From Stercorarius parasiticus (taxonomy: Eukaryota > Chordata > Aves > Charadriiformes > Stercorariidae): 64,000 nt of DNA. Location of the stretch: the NCBI GenBank assembly GCA_013396915.1, contig VWZL01000441.1, positions 280,489-344,488 on the forward strand, in the 5' to 3' direction. Of this stretch, positions 14,234-25,630 are shown piece after piece. Every line of letters starts with the position of its first letter. Positions within the stretch are counted from its first letter, which is position 1. Below the pieces are notes generated by a model. That model worked only from the letters and a program-made list of their open reading frames with translations. It did no database searches and was not told where the DNA came from. A program made the translations under genes and the position numbers.

Positions 14234-15342
14234 GTACTGAATATACATGTTCAGTGAACTGGGAGATCCTCCCAGACAAGCTCCTTTATAGGCATATAAA
14301 CTTTCCTGTAAAGTACCTAGATTTTTGTTAACTGTTTAGAAGCACAGCATTTTGCTACTTTTTACAGTGCAACATCTTCCCTGATTGCAATACTCTGCAT
14401 AGCTGTAACATTAATTTTATTTTTATATCTTCACTGTTGATTTAGCCACAGGCTTTCAATAAATAAATAAAAAAAATAAATAAGCTTTGTCCAGCTCCTC
14501 AGCCACTAGACTATCCTACATCATTTACGATGGTTCGTTCTTCAGTATCACAACAATTTGTGAGGGTTTTTTATCCTTCCACTTTCCTAATGATTCATTC
14601 CCTAGAATGCTTACAGCTACTGAGCTAGTTCTGCTCTTGGATTTTAGCACCATCTGCATGCCCTGGATAACTAATTAAATGAGATTTTCATATCCTCCTC
14701 TCTATTGCTTTTCCATTTTTTACAAGGAATGCTTTTTTGCCAATATACATTATCCACAGCTCTAACATAAATTAATCTCAGGTTCTCACTGACGCCTCCG
14801 AAAGCACTATTATGGCCAGATTCCACGTGACCCTTCCAGGTACACCCAAGAAAGTGCATAGAGTAGTTTACTCCTTTGTATCCTGGCATAGCTACATAGA
14901 TACTGGGCTTTCAGAAAATGCAAGTGCTGCTCTGAATTGCTCCGCACTAGCACCAGCAGGGAGACATTACCATTTCCAAAAAGATGAAGCTGGAGCAAAG
15001 AAGGGCTAAGGAAGCAACCAGACTGAGCAGGGGAACTGCGCTTCTCTCCTTTAAAAACAGTAGTGAAAGCTTTCCTGTAGTGTTCTGCAGCAAAAATAGT
15101 TGAAGGACCTTCTTTTAGGATACTCTGAATGCACATCAAGCATGGTGAGGCTGGCAAACACCGCTAAGTTTTGAATGCCCAGCTAGGGGACTGCGACAGC
15201 TACAAATTCTTCTAGAGCTGATGAAAAACTCTGAATCACAGAGATATATAAATATACTGCCCTAAATTTAACATATTCCAGATTATCAGCATATGATCAC
15301 GGCCTGGTTTCATGGCAACTGAAGACATACAACTCTTTGATA

Positions 15343-15379
15343 AACACACACAGACACACACACACACACATATATATAT
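15343..15379 (+). repeat. (CA)n followed by (TA)n microsatellite
   Basis: Interrupted CA repeats (15343-15370) run directly into a TA repeat (to 15379). Confidence 0.95.
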
Positions 15380-18300
15380 CTCCTGATCTGAGGGGAAAAA
15401 GAAAGAATTTTCAGTGGGAAAATGTTTTTTCCCTTTTAGCTCATATTGGTGAGCACGTCATACAACTTTTAATCCCAGAGTCTGATACTCTACGCTACTA
15501 CACCGATTCTGTGCAATGATGCATCCAGTGCTGCAAAGGTGATGGACCATACCCCCAGGTGCCCACTGCTCACCATCTCTCTCATAGCAATAATCCTTCT
15601 CCATTCTCTTTGTTTTTCCTGCTCAATTTATTTACAAAACGCTGGGGGGAAAAGGGGGTTTGGTATGTCTATAAGTGATATACAATGGAGATTTTTATTT
15701 AAAGTAATCAGAATATCTGAAAGTCGCTTTGCAGCAGAGATGGATCTTTCAAAATGGAACCACAATGGCATTTAGTGTTCACCTACCTACTGTCTGACCT
15801 TCCTCAGTTTTTTTTAAGAACCAAAATTGACCTCTTTGGCTACAATGAGAATGCCATTCTGAAGCTGGTGAGATTTACCAGAGTTTGTAGAAAGATCCTC
15901 AAATTGTATAAATTTGCATAGCTCTTTTCGATGTCAATATGGCAGCTGAAAATCTGGTCTTCAGGCTATGAAGTCCAGTCTGTCCTTGTAACTTCCCTTT
16001 GTGGGTTTTTTTCAAGATTTAAATTTTATATTTTCTAAGTCTTGTATCCAATTACTTGTTATAAATTTGGGAGAGTAGAACGGACAGAAGTTCTATAGCT
16101 GCTGGAAATGAGCAATTTCAAATGTGAGAAAGCAGAGCAGGCTGAATAGCTTATGGAGATGGTAAGACTACTCAAGTATCCAACGTGATATCAATATCCT
16201 AGCACCATCTCCATTCCTTCTCCGTTCCTTCCTCTTTATCATCTTTAAAAAGAAGCTACTATTTTAAAAAATATATATGTTTTTGCTGATAGACCTAATG
16301 CACAAGAACATCAACATACTAAAAGAGGGGATTGCCTTAATCAGTGTCCCTTTTTCTTTTAATTATGTCTGTCCATGGGGCAGAGGAAAGCAGACGGAGC
16401 AGACAGATAATTCAACCACTTCCAGATTTGAATGCAGCTGTATCTCAGCTTCAGTATTCTGTTGGCTCATTGTTTGAAGATCTAAATTCTCTTTTGGTCC
16501 CTTGCTTAGCTTTAGTGTCCATTGTTTTGTGGATTTCTTTTTCTATATGCTAATAAAAATCAAAGGATTTATGGAAAAGTGGCTACCCTAAGTGTCTTGC
16601 AAACATTACAGCAAATAAATAGAAGAAAATACCTTAATGATTTTGAGGAAAACCATAAACAATCAAACTCTTTATGAATTGTCATTTGCATGGCTGTATT
16701 TCATTCATATTGGGAAATGACATACAAATGACAGAAGGAATTTGTTTTGAAACCAAACTTGTAATTTTTTTTGATGTCTAAACAGGAATGGCATGGAATG
16801 TTTGTGTGAAATGGTTCATGTCAGAACTGAAAATATAGTCAAGAGTGTTCCAGCTGCAATCCTGTGCTTAGCATAAAATGAATACAGAGAAAAATTCATC
16901 TCCCCTTGAATATCCTCACGCCTATCCATATCAGCACAGTAAGTCAGGGTATTATCTAAATCATATGAGATGTCTCTGGCTTCAGGGGACAGTGTGGTGT
17001 CTTCTTTACCCTGCCCACACCCATTTTGCAGGCTATTTCATCACTATAGTGTTCATACATTCTTCAAGGATCCCAGCTGCCAGGACAGCCAATAACCAAT
17101 GGCCAAAACCTGTTTATACAGCAGAGCTGCATCACCAGTAAAAGTTAAAGCTGCCTCAACGTTCTACAGAAGACAGTACTCAGTTCTGAAGTGTATCGAT
17201 ATATCAGTAAAGCGCCGAGTCACACCAAGTTGCACAGTAAAATTAATTCTAAATCTACCCCTAAATTCAAGAATGAATTCCCAAACAGACAATTACTAAG
17301 TTGAATTTATATACAGTCTTTGAAGGAGCCTATACGTTTCCATTTTGTTGGTGAGTAACTAGCTACAACGCCAGCGTTAAGCTAACACTTTTTGTCATTA
17401 AAAACATTTTTGAGATGGATAGTTCTTTACAATGAGCTGAATCTTTGCTATAAGACATCTCTGAAAATGTCTTTCACAACAGGTGAAAGTGAGCTGGTGA
17501 ACAACTCTTGCTTTCAGAAGACTCTAAAAGAACCCATCTCAGACCCTGGACTATTTCTGTTGTAGCACATGTTAGGCCAGATTGTGATCTCCGTCATAGT
17601 AGCGTAGCAGGATAATGCAAGCAGCTGTGCCAAAGTAAATGCTCTACCGGTTTCAATTGAATTATTTCAGATTCATGTAAATGCAAATGGAAGAGAACTG
17701 AGACTGAATATATTAAATTAATAACATGTGGCATGGTCAAAATGCAGTAGTCTGCGCACAGACATTTTTAGAAACTATCAGGACTCACTAGGCATATAGT
17801 GTTTTTTAAAAAAAAAAAGATGAATGATTTCCATTTTTCTTTTCAGTACAGGTTAATAGAGAAAAAGGAATAAAGTGCTACAAAATGCCTGGAATATGAA
17901 ACTCCGTAATTACTCAGCATTATGTGCAAAAGCATTGTTTGGTATTTTTCATATCATAGATTATCACAACTGGCTTTTACAAGCGTCCTTTTAAACTACA
18001 AGAATCCATCCATCCACAACTGAAGCATTCTTGCAGATTAAGACTAATGTATCATGAATCATCACGGTTTAATATGCATGACACAGTTTCATTTCACACA
18101 TGTTCTGCATGGGTTGATTGCCATGTATGCCAATATCAAACAGATGTTAATTGTTTAATTTCTATGCTCCCAAAGTATATTTTAATTGCCTAGGAGGCTT
18201 GGCAAAGAAAAAGAGGGAGGTATTTTGAAGCAGATTTAGTAGAAAATCTAAAATAAAAATCCATTAGGAAAAAAAAATTTTAAATTCATGTTTTCAGCAA

Positions 18301-19358
18301 TATAAATGTTAATATTAAAAAGAATACATGATATGCAAAGGAACTGCAGACTGTTCTCATTAACTAGCACATTCCTTTTTGTAAACAAGAAAAGAATTTT
18401 TCATTATTTTTGTAATAAAACCCATGATTTTAAAAGCCCTGCCAATTAAACATGAGCTTTGTGAGATGAAATGTTTCGGAAAGTCACCTGCCAGGCATTG
18501 TATGTTTATACTACGTCTAAATTCTTAAATTCGGGTATTTTGCAAAGAAATCGAATCTCCATGGAAAACATCACTACATAAATTCTCACATCAACAGCGC
18601 CCTATGTCTCATTTTATGGATCATCTAAATTAAAAAGTCCTTAAATATAAAATAAGTCGCCACTTGTACAGAGGCCAGAAATGGAAATGAAAAGATAACC
18701 TAGGTTAAGATTAATGCATAACGAGAAAGCTGGTTCCAGCCAGTGCCAGCTCCCACTTTATGCTGTGTCAGATGCAAGCCAAGATGCTCCAGAACTAGAG
18801 CAGCAGCAGAGCCACAGGTCGGGATGGAAGAGTGTTGGCTAAAAACTGTGAGCTTTAACTAATTCCTAATTTGATCAAATGGAGTGGTTGTTAGCTTAAT
18901 TTCCATGGAAGTCAGGGCAGGTCCCTAGCTTTGGGCCTGATCTTACTGAAATCAACAGGAACAGGAATGGCTCCCCAGGATTTTGCATGAGAATTAGTTT
19001 TAGCAAGCTGAAACAGTCTCCAGCTTGAAAATTACAATTATCAAAACTGTTACGCATAATAATAATAGTAACAGTGTTATATTCGATACATAAATATTTA
19101 GGTTAGATAGTATAAATAGCAGATAAACAATAGTAGTAGATAAAATTATATCAAAACCAGGATATTCTGCCCCTCCCCATATCACAGAGCTCTTTTTGCA
19201 CAGCAATACTTCCAACACCAAACAAATTATTTAAATTTCTTGATTACATACTTACATGAGCTGGCATACAGCTTTAAAATGAAAACGTGAACTGACATTT
19301 TGAAAAATAAGTGACAGTCATGGCACAAGAGGGCAGTGACCTCTGTCCTCCAGTATTC

Positions 19359-19389
19359 GCTTTTTTCTTTTTTCTTTTTTTTTTTTTAA
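19359..19389 (+). repeat. Pyrimidine-rich (T-rich) tract
   Basis: A CTTTTTTCTTTTTTCTTTTT-type tract about 540 bp from coding exon 2, inside the intron. Confidence 0.9.
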
Positions 19390-19924
19390 TGCCCAAATAC
19401 ATGCAAGGTACCCAGAAACAAAAATGCTAATTGCCAGGGAAACCCTAATTCCAAGGAAGTAAAAAATACAACGTTCTCATTTAATTTAGTGGGACAAGGA
19501 ATTAATCTAAAATGTGGATTTTACACACACCACACAAAACACTTGTGCAGATTTCTGAAAACACGCACTCATCGCATTGCAGGCAATCAAGCCTGCATTC
19601 CTTGCTCGACCAAAATTCCTTGACTGGAATAACAGCTTCAGATGTTATTTTTGTTCTCATTCTGGTTTACTATGTTAAATCATCAGATTTTTTTTTCTTT
19701 TTACTTAAGATAAACGTGTGAAAGTGCCTCCTTTCCATTCATAGATGTTATCTTCCTCAAACTTCAAATGATTCAGCTGGGTGAATACAGAGTTATAAAT
19801 AATTTATCAAGATACATACCAGTTGTTAGGGGGGAAAAAAAAGCCCTGAAGGAAGAATATCACTGCATAAAATCTGAACATTAAAACTGATTTTTTTAAA
19901 TCAATCTTTAATTGCTTTTATTAC

Positions 19925-20040
19925 CTCCTAATCCAGGTCTGAGACGATTATCATAACCATCCAGAAGTCTGTCTAGAATTCTTGTGAAGATGGTGATGTT
20001 ATTCTTAGCTTCGTCTTCCAGGGAGTCAGCCAGCACTGAT
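19925..20040 (-). CDS. GABRA2: GABRA2 coding exon 2 (end of signal peptide and mature N-terminus)
   Basis: This 116-nt exon encodes residues 24-62 of the alpha-2 subunit, from Arg24 through SVLA (end of the predicted signal peptide, cleavage after Ala28), [14 protein letters not shown] and [20 protein letters not shown], ending on the first base of codon 63 (G, phase 1). The last block is the conserved N-terminal helix and loop of GABA-A alpha subunits, at the start of the extracellular ligand-binding domain. KNNITIF with RILDRLL fits alpha-2. From family knowledge, alpha-1 has a different stretch before the TRILDRLL block, and alpha-3 and alpha-5 have RILDGLL. Asn38-Ile-Thr40 is the conserved N-glycosylation sequon. 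The acceptor is CATTTAG and the donor GAG-GTAATA, both on the minus strand. The polypyrimidine tract before the acceptor is weak and interrupted by purines. No stop occurs in the chosen frame and both splice phases match the gene family. Confidence 0.96.
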
Positions 20041-22585
20041 CTAAATGGACATTTCACATTTTAGAAAGTGCTAGATATGTTTTAATGTACACTCAACATG
20101 CAGTTTTCGCAGGCTGGCCTTGAATATTTAACTGGCTGCCTTCTAACACGAAAGGTGTAGTTAGGAGTATATAAATACACAATTTATACATCACATGTTC
20201 GGAAACATAAGAGTTGACGATACACTATTTAAAATTTCTAGGAATTCATTTTCTTGTAGCTTTTACTTCGGATCAACATTGCATCACCGCGAGAGCTCAT
20301 TCAAGCTCCGGTAACACATTTGGCTGTGCAGGTACAAAAGCCCAAAAGAGCTTCCCGGCCCCCCGTGGCATGTCACTCCCGGACCCATCACCCCAGTTCC
20401 CACACACAAAACTGTCTCCTTCCAGCTCTATCCTATCTGTCCTCACCTAAGTATACTCTATCTCTGGATAAATCCTGTGGATATGCTTCCACCCAATGGT
20501 CATGTAACGTACATGACCAGAAGAACTAACATGAGGGAAAACTCCAGCGATCATGCTCAGGGAGTCCTCTGATGTCAGCGTTTGGTGGGTGGGAACAACG
20601 ATGCTGACGAGCAAGCTGCAGGCTAGCTGTGGATAGCCTTCATCTTCCTAAAATGCTGTTTTGTTATAAAATAAAACCACTATCTGCTGCTCCACTAGAT
20701 ACAGAGAAACCTTATAATAGTTGGGAAGAAAAAAAAATCATAAATGAAGCGTTAAGAAGAATCTATAGATCATCGATCGTTTCAAACTTCCCCAATAAAG
20801 AAAGAGATGTTACAGCCTTTACGGGTCATATCTCCGTGGAAAACACCAAGGGCTGGAACATGAATCTGTTGCCCAGCCAGCTGTGGGGGCGAACAGTCCT
20901 CCCAGACCTGGACACCCAGGTCAAGCGGGAAACACTCCCATGCTGAAAGCCTTGCACATGTGAATGTTCTTCTGCCAACGATTTTAAGCACCATGCATGT
21001 GAAACACATAAGCTCATCACTCTTACCTACTTAATACCAGAATATTAGTACCAAGGAAATAAAGCATCATGTGCTACACGCATTATCGTTTAAACCTTTC
21101 TCAGCCATCCAAATTATTACCCTGAAATGTCTATTTATCATCTGGAAATGAACTACTGGTCGAGGCATGCTGAATGCCATAAAAACAAGCATGTTTTCTC
21201 CCTCCTCCAAACCAAAAGTAGGTTTGGGTGACGTTTTCCCTAAAGCAAGCGATAAAATAATTAAGGACAGGGCTTTATGTTGGTCCCCAGTTCAACAGCA
21301 CGGAGGAAGTATTGAAATGTAAATTATTGCAGTCTGTGCTTTCCATCACACAAACCACAGAATCGACCAAAACCAGAGAACTTATAAAGGACATACCAAA
21401 ACGTCATGTGTGATTTTACTGGTCTGAGTTTTTTCTTAGTTTTAATTACTGGATGCCTCATTTTTAGTTTTTAATTTACGTTTATTTCTGTACTGTCAGT
21501 CCCTGCCATTTTTTTAAGCTTCTTTTTGAGATACAACAGTTTTTTTGAACTCAAGATCCCACTAAAAAAAAATTAGATCATACAATTATATCAAATTAGG
21601 GTCAAATCCTGCAAACTTTACTCAGGCATGAACTCCTTAATTATGCATGTAGTCTCTTTGACGTCAGTGAGATTACTCACTTGAGTAGGGTTCGCAGGAT
21701 CTGGCCCACTGTGACTCAACTAATACTGCACCATAGTTAGGGAGAAAGTGGAATAGGAAACACAGTTGCAGGAAATACTGTGTTCACTAGGAAATAGATA
21801 AAAATAAACGCAGACTTTCAAAATCGTAGGAAACATGCATTATTCAGCTTATGATCCTTACCACATTAGGACGAGACCTACTGCAGTCTGAACCAAAGCA
21901 GGTAAACCGAAGTTAGAAACTACAATTAATTGCATGTTTAGGGGCTATGAGCACCACAAAACTATTACGTGATAAAAATTACTTTCTCTTATGTTGTCAC
22001 TTTAGAAATGGAGAACTTTAAACAACATAAGAAAAGTTGATTAATAAATGAGGCTATTATTATATGTGATTGTGAAGTTGTATGCTATCTCCACCTAGAG
22101 GTTTAAAGCTTAAGTATCATTTTGAATTCTGTTATGTTGACCAAAAAAAAGACAAAAAAAAGGCATGCCCGTATTAAAAAATATGCGAGCATTATTTTAG
22201 AGGCTGTGATTTGCTATTTGACTTCACGATAATCTATTTCTCCATCTTAACTGTTCTGTATGGTACAGAATCACAGTGATACAGTAACTCCAATTAATCT
22301 TTAAGATCCCAATAAGGCATTTAAAGGAATTATTTTTTTTAATAGTGAAATAAAGCATCAAACCACAAAATGTTTAAGGGCAAGAGATTAGGCTTATACG
22401 GTTCTTAGACCGCCTTCTACTGCATTTGCTGTGGAAACTATGTAATACTGCATTCAGACAGCTAACAAAGATTTTTTTATGACATTACTACATACTATAC
22501 TTTTATAACCTCTCACACAAGCGTACCCTCAGCAGATCATAACATGCATGTTCGTACCGAGCAACAAAATTAAACATCCTCTCAC
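20041..22585 (-). other. GABRA2: GABRA2 intron between coding exons 1 and 2
   Basis: This 2.5-kb intron is bounded by GTGAGA at the 5' side (complement of 22580-22585) and CATTTAG at the 3' side. It is mostly AT-rich unique DNA. It holds a decayed palindromic repeat (21599-21707) and a locally GC-richer segment around 20280-20420. Open frames seen in it lack splice logic or family resemblance and look like chance. Confidence 0.85.
21599..21707. repeat. Palindromic MITE-like element in GABRA2 intron 1
   Basis: The left arm (21599-21624) begins GGGTCAAATCCTGCAAAC. The reverse complement of the right arm (21682-21707) begins GGGCCAGATCCTGCGAAC. They agree at 21 of 26 positions and all five differences are transitions, as expected for an old copy. 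The interior keeps AGTCTCTTTGACGTCAGTGA, resembling the self-complementary centre of a known amniote palindromic family. It has no coding capacity. It is most likely a relic of a non-autonomous DNA transposon. Confidence 0.7.
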
Positions 22586-22656
22586 CTTGTTGGTAGCCAC
22601 ACCAATAAAACCAGCAAAACCAACTGCATCTCGGAGAGTGCCAGCTTCCTCTTCAT
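22586..22656 (-). CDS. GABRA2: GABRA2 coding exon 1 (start codon and signal peptide), partial gene
   Basis: This exon encodes the first 23 residues of the GABA-A receptor alpha-2 subunit precursor, a ligand-gated chloride channel subunit of the neuronal plasma membrane, plus two bases of codon 24. Read on the minus strand it begins MKRKLALSEMQLV and continues as a leucine/valine-rich hydrophobic core ending VWLPT: a basic n-region then an h-region, as in a secretory signal peptide. It ends at a consensus donor (AAG then GTGAGA). Its two leftover bases join the first base of the exon at 19925-20040 to make Arg24, in frame. The start ATG (complement of 22654-22656) has G at -3, and an in-frame TAG lies 18 nt upstream in genomic DNA. 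Position-by-position agreement with the known alpha-2 precursor (MK-K-L at the start, VW at 19-20, R at 24) supports the call. The exon is too short and divergent to identify alone; it depends on the neighbouring exon. Confidence 0.92.
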
Positions 22657-23088
22657 CGCTGCTCTTCGCAAAACCTAACCGTGCAAGAAAAACACAAACC
22701 CGCTCTCAGCTACAGCCGGTCCTGGCCAAAGAGCGCTTTCAACTTAACCCGAGGAAAAAAAAAAATATGTCACTTCAGTGGAGAAAGGCAACCACTGGCT
22801 TTTCTGCAGCACTTTTCACTCCTAGCAACTTATGGTATCTCCATCTTTCCCAACGATCCCGCTCTGTGCAAAGAGGCAACGTATGATCAAAAGTGGCATG
22901 TGAGCAGACGCATCAGATGCTTTCCTTTGCCGTAAGCCGAAAGCCCCGAGACGAAAAGGAGCAAAAAATAAATAATTTTTTTAAAAAACACCACCAAAAA
23001 AAACCCTATGCATAAAAAGACCGGGGTTTTTAACCATTCCTCGCCTCACTACGGCACACTGCAGCCGGGGGGGCGGGCGGCCGGGGGG
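22657..23088 (-). promoter_or_regulatory. GABRA2: GABRA2 5' UTR and promoter-proximal CpG-rich DNA
   Basis: The DNA directly upstream of the start codon is richer in CpG than the flanking introns (CpGs are frequent across 22657-22960). It runs into a strongly GC-rich stretch at 23061-23088 just before the assembly gap. This is the usual look of a CpG-island shore. On the minus strand a possible splice acceptor (pyrimidine-rich tract ending GGTTAG) lies so that an exon could start at 22674, 18 nt before the ATG, with a non-coding first exon further upstream. If it is not used, the 5' UTR is continuous toward the gap. The transcription start cannot be placed, and I see no convincing TATA box. 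Confidence 0.5.
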
Positions 23089-24029
23089 NNNNNNNNNNNN
23101 NNNNNNNNNNNNNNNNNNNNNNNNNNNNNNNNNNNNNNNNNNNNNNNNNNNNNNNNNNNNNNNNNNNNNNNNNNNNNNNNNNNNNNNNNNNNNNNNNNNN
23201 NNNNNNNNNNNNNNNNNNNNNNNNNNNNNNNNNNNNNNNNNNNNNNNNNNNNNNNNNNNNNNNNNNNNNNNNNNNNNNNNNNNNNNNNNNNNNNNNNNNN
23301 NNNNNNNNNNNNNNNNNNNNNNNNNNNNNNNNNNNNNNNNNNNNNNNNNNNNNNNNNNNNNNNNNNNNNNNNNNNNNNNNNNNNNNNNNNNNNNNNNNNN
23401 NNNNNNNNNNNNNNNNNNNNNNNNNNNNNNNNNNNNNNNNNNNNNNNNNNNNNNNNNNNNNNNNNNNNNNNNNNNNNNNNNNNNNNNNNNNNNNNNNNNN
23501 NNNNNNNNNNNNNNNNNNNNNNNNNNNNNNNNNNNNNNNNNNNNNNNNNNNNNNNNNNNNNNNNNNNNNNNNNNNNNNNNNNNNNNNNNNNNNNNNNNNN
23601 NNNNNNNNNNNNNNNNNNNNNNNNNNNNNNNNNNNNNNNNNNNNNNNNNNNNNNNNNNNNNNNNNNNNNNNNNNNNNNNNNNNNNNNNNNNNNNNNNNNN
23701 NNNNNNNNNNNNNNNNNNNNNNNNNNNNNNNNNNNNNNNNNNNNNNNNNNNNNNNNNNNNNNNNNNNNNNNNNNNNNNNNNNNNNNNNNNNNNNNNNNNN
23801 NNNNNNNNNNNNNNNNNNNNNNNNNNNNNNNNNNNNNNNNNNNNNNNNNNNNNNNNNNNNNNNNNNNNNNNNNNNNNNNNNNNNNNNNNNNNNNNNNNNN
23901 NNNNNNNNNNNNNNNNNNNNNNNNNNNNNNNNNNNNNNNNNNNNNNNNNNNNNNNNNNNNNNNNNNNNNNNNNNNNNNNNNNNNNNNNNNNNNNNNNNNN
24001 NNNNNNNNNNNNNNNNNNNNNNNNNNNNN
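23089..24029. other. Assembly gap (941 N) flanked by G-runs
   Basis: This is an unbroken run of N. The left flank ends in a GC-rich sequence with GGGCGGGCGG and a G-run; the right flank begins with a G-run followed by GGCGAACG. Such gaps commonly fall on GC-rich promoters in bird assemblies. Its position, about 430 bp upstream of the GABRA2 start codon, suggests the core promoter and first non-coding exon lie here. The real length may differ from the N count. Confidence 0.97.
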
Positions 24030-25551
24030 GGGGGGGGCGAACGAAAAAAAGAAAAAAATTATTCAGTTAACTATAGAATCAACTACAAAAATGGGGGGAT
24101 TCTTTTTCCTACTTTCATTTCTGCTGTTTTTCCTTTGTTTCCTTCTTTCTGAGTGTTGTGGCTTGCAACTGGAGGTCCCCTTGTTTTCCTTCTCCTCTAG
24201 TGGCTTAATGATTCCACAGCAGAGCATGAGAGACAAAAGAAGGAAGAAAAGTGCTTGGGCTGTCAAGACGAGCTCTTAGTTCCCACTTTGAGATATTTCA
24301 TAACTTGCAGTAAGACTGGGAAGAGAGAGGGAACAAGCTGAATTTCTTTGTTCTCAAATAACCAGTAAAAGGACAGCCCAGACTGTGGGAAATTACAAAG
24401 ATAAGGACACGAGTGCAAAAACTTAAATCCATCGAACACTCCTTCAGCAGCCATCTAACCCTGGCCATGTCTAAGGTACAAGGCCCTCGTCTTTCCCTGT
24501 CTAGATGTGAAAATGTGCTCTGCTCACAAGTCTTCATTATCTGGTCAGTTAAGTACCTGTGGTCAGTCTAAAGCCTTCTTTGGATCTGCCTGTAAATCCC
24601 CATGTATTAGCAATGAACAACTGGCAGAATCAACCCTCACAATAAAATTAATTTTAACTACTTGTTCTAAGAAAGGGTGACTTCACAAATACCAACATGC
24701 AGGAAAAAAAATCATATAAAAGCTAAGAGCCTTTGTGATTTATTCTTATGTGAAACGCATTACATAATAGAAGCAGACTCATTTTTTTTCCACAGGTATT
24801 TGCAGCATTCCTTCCCAAAAGACACTTCAAGTAACCATAATACGGAAACTAGAATCTAATCTCTGTATGTGAGTTGCATCAAAAATAGGAAAACACAGTT
24901 GTTAAGGAAAGCAGTCACAGTGGCTCCTTGTTGCTGTGATAGCATATTGTCATTCTTCAAAAGCCACATGGGGTAGGTATGTATTTATAATGAGCTTGTG
25001 CTCAAAGCCTTCCCCCAGAAAAATGTGCTGGGTTTTAGGTTCTAATCACAGTTATTACCTATGATGTTCTTTGAGATTTACCATAGCTTCATGCGTTGAA
25101 GTCACGCTTCAGATAAACCACACACCTTGAAAGTACCAGAAACTTGAAAATAGCTCCTCATTCCCATTCTCAGACAAGTTGGACAGCCCTTGGCATCCCA
25201 CATCACAGGGAAGCTGAGTACAGGGGACAGATTACTGAGGCAGCCTGTGAGAGATCAGAGGTGATATAATTACTACCAAGGAGAAGGTTCTTTGTGGTAT
25301 TCCCACACCCTTATAACCCACACTGCAGGTGAACTGGAAGACATTTGAGGAGGAAAAGTGTGATATTGCTGGGTTTTTATTGTTTTGTTGGGTTACATGC
25401 ATGCATGGCTCGCAAACGCTAGATGTGTTGGCTCTTGTTGGTTAGAAATAGCTCACTTGAGCCCCCTGAGGTGCATGGTCAACAGGGAACTCTCTCTTCC
25501 CTTTTGCGGTATTATTTGCGGAGTGGCATTGAATGCTGTCATTCAACCCAA
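24030..25551. other. Upstream flank of GABRA2, no gene seen
   Basis: This follows the gap and opens with a G-run and an A-rich segment. The rest is unique AT-rich DNA. Short open frames on both strands (around 24060-24540) overlap one another and have no recognisable domain. Confidence 0.6.
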
Positions 25552-25630
25552 CCCCCATGGCAGGGGGGTTGGAACTAGATGATCTTTAAGGTCCCTTCTA
25601 ACCCAAACCATTCTATGATTCTATGATTCT
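25552..25630 (+). repeat. CR1 LINE 3' end, short plus-strand copy
   Basis: It carries the bird CR1 3' terminus: GGGGTTGGAACTAGATGATC, then AAGGTCCCTTCTAACCCAAA and a terminal ATTCTATGATTCTATGATTC repeat. Only about 80 bp remain, a typical severe 5' truncation. Its low divergence suggests a fairly recent insertion compared with 12928-13122. Confidence 0.95.

Larger units (their letters stand above)
1..19924 (-). other. GABRA2: GABRA2 intron after coding exon 2 (incomplete, continues left)
   Basis: The intron starts at the GTAATA donor next to 19925 and is not closed in this window. I looked on the minus strand for the next expected exon (about 68 nt, encoding a segment like [22 protein letters not shown]) and for the following 221-nt exon, and saw neither. 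It is AT-rich with a decayed CR1 (12928-13122), a palindromic relic (48-106), a MIR-like relic (10168-10320), simple repeats at 14187-14233 and 15343-15379, and a GC-richer pocket at about 7200-7500. The remainder shows nothing I can name. Confidence 0.8.

Noticed and set aside
22548..22935. Plus-strand frames of 112 and 84 codons
   Set aside because: They lie antisense to GABRA2 coding exon 1 and its 5' UTR and resemble no protein I know.
23008..24279. Open frame of 423 codons on the plus strand
   Set aside because: Most of it is the N-gap read as unknown residues; the real flanks are GC-rich or A-rich non-coding sequence.
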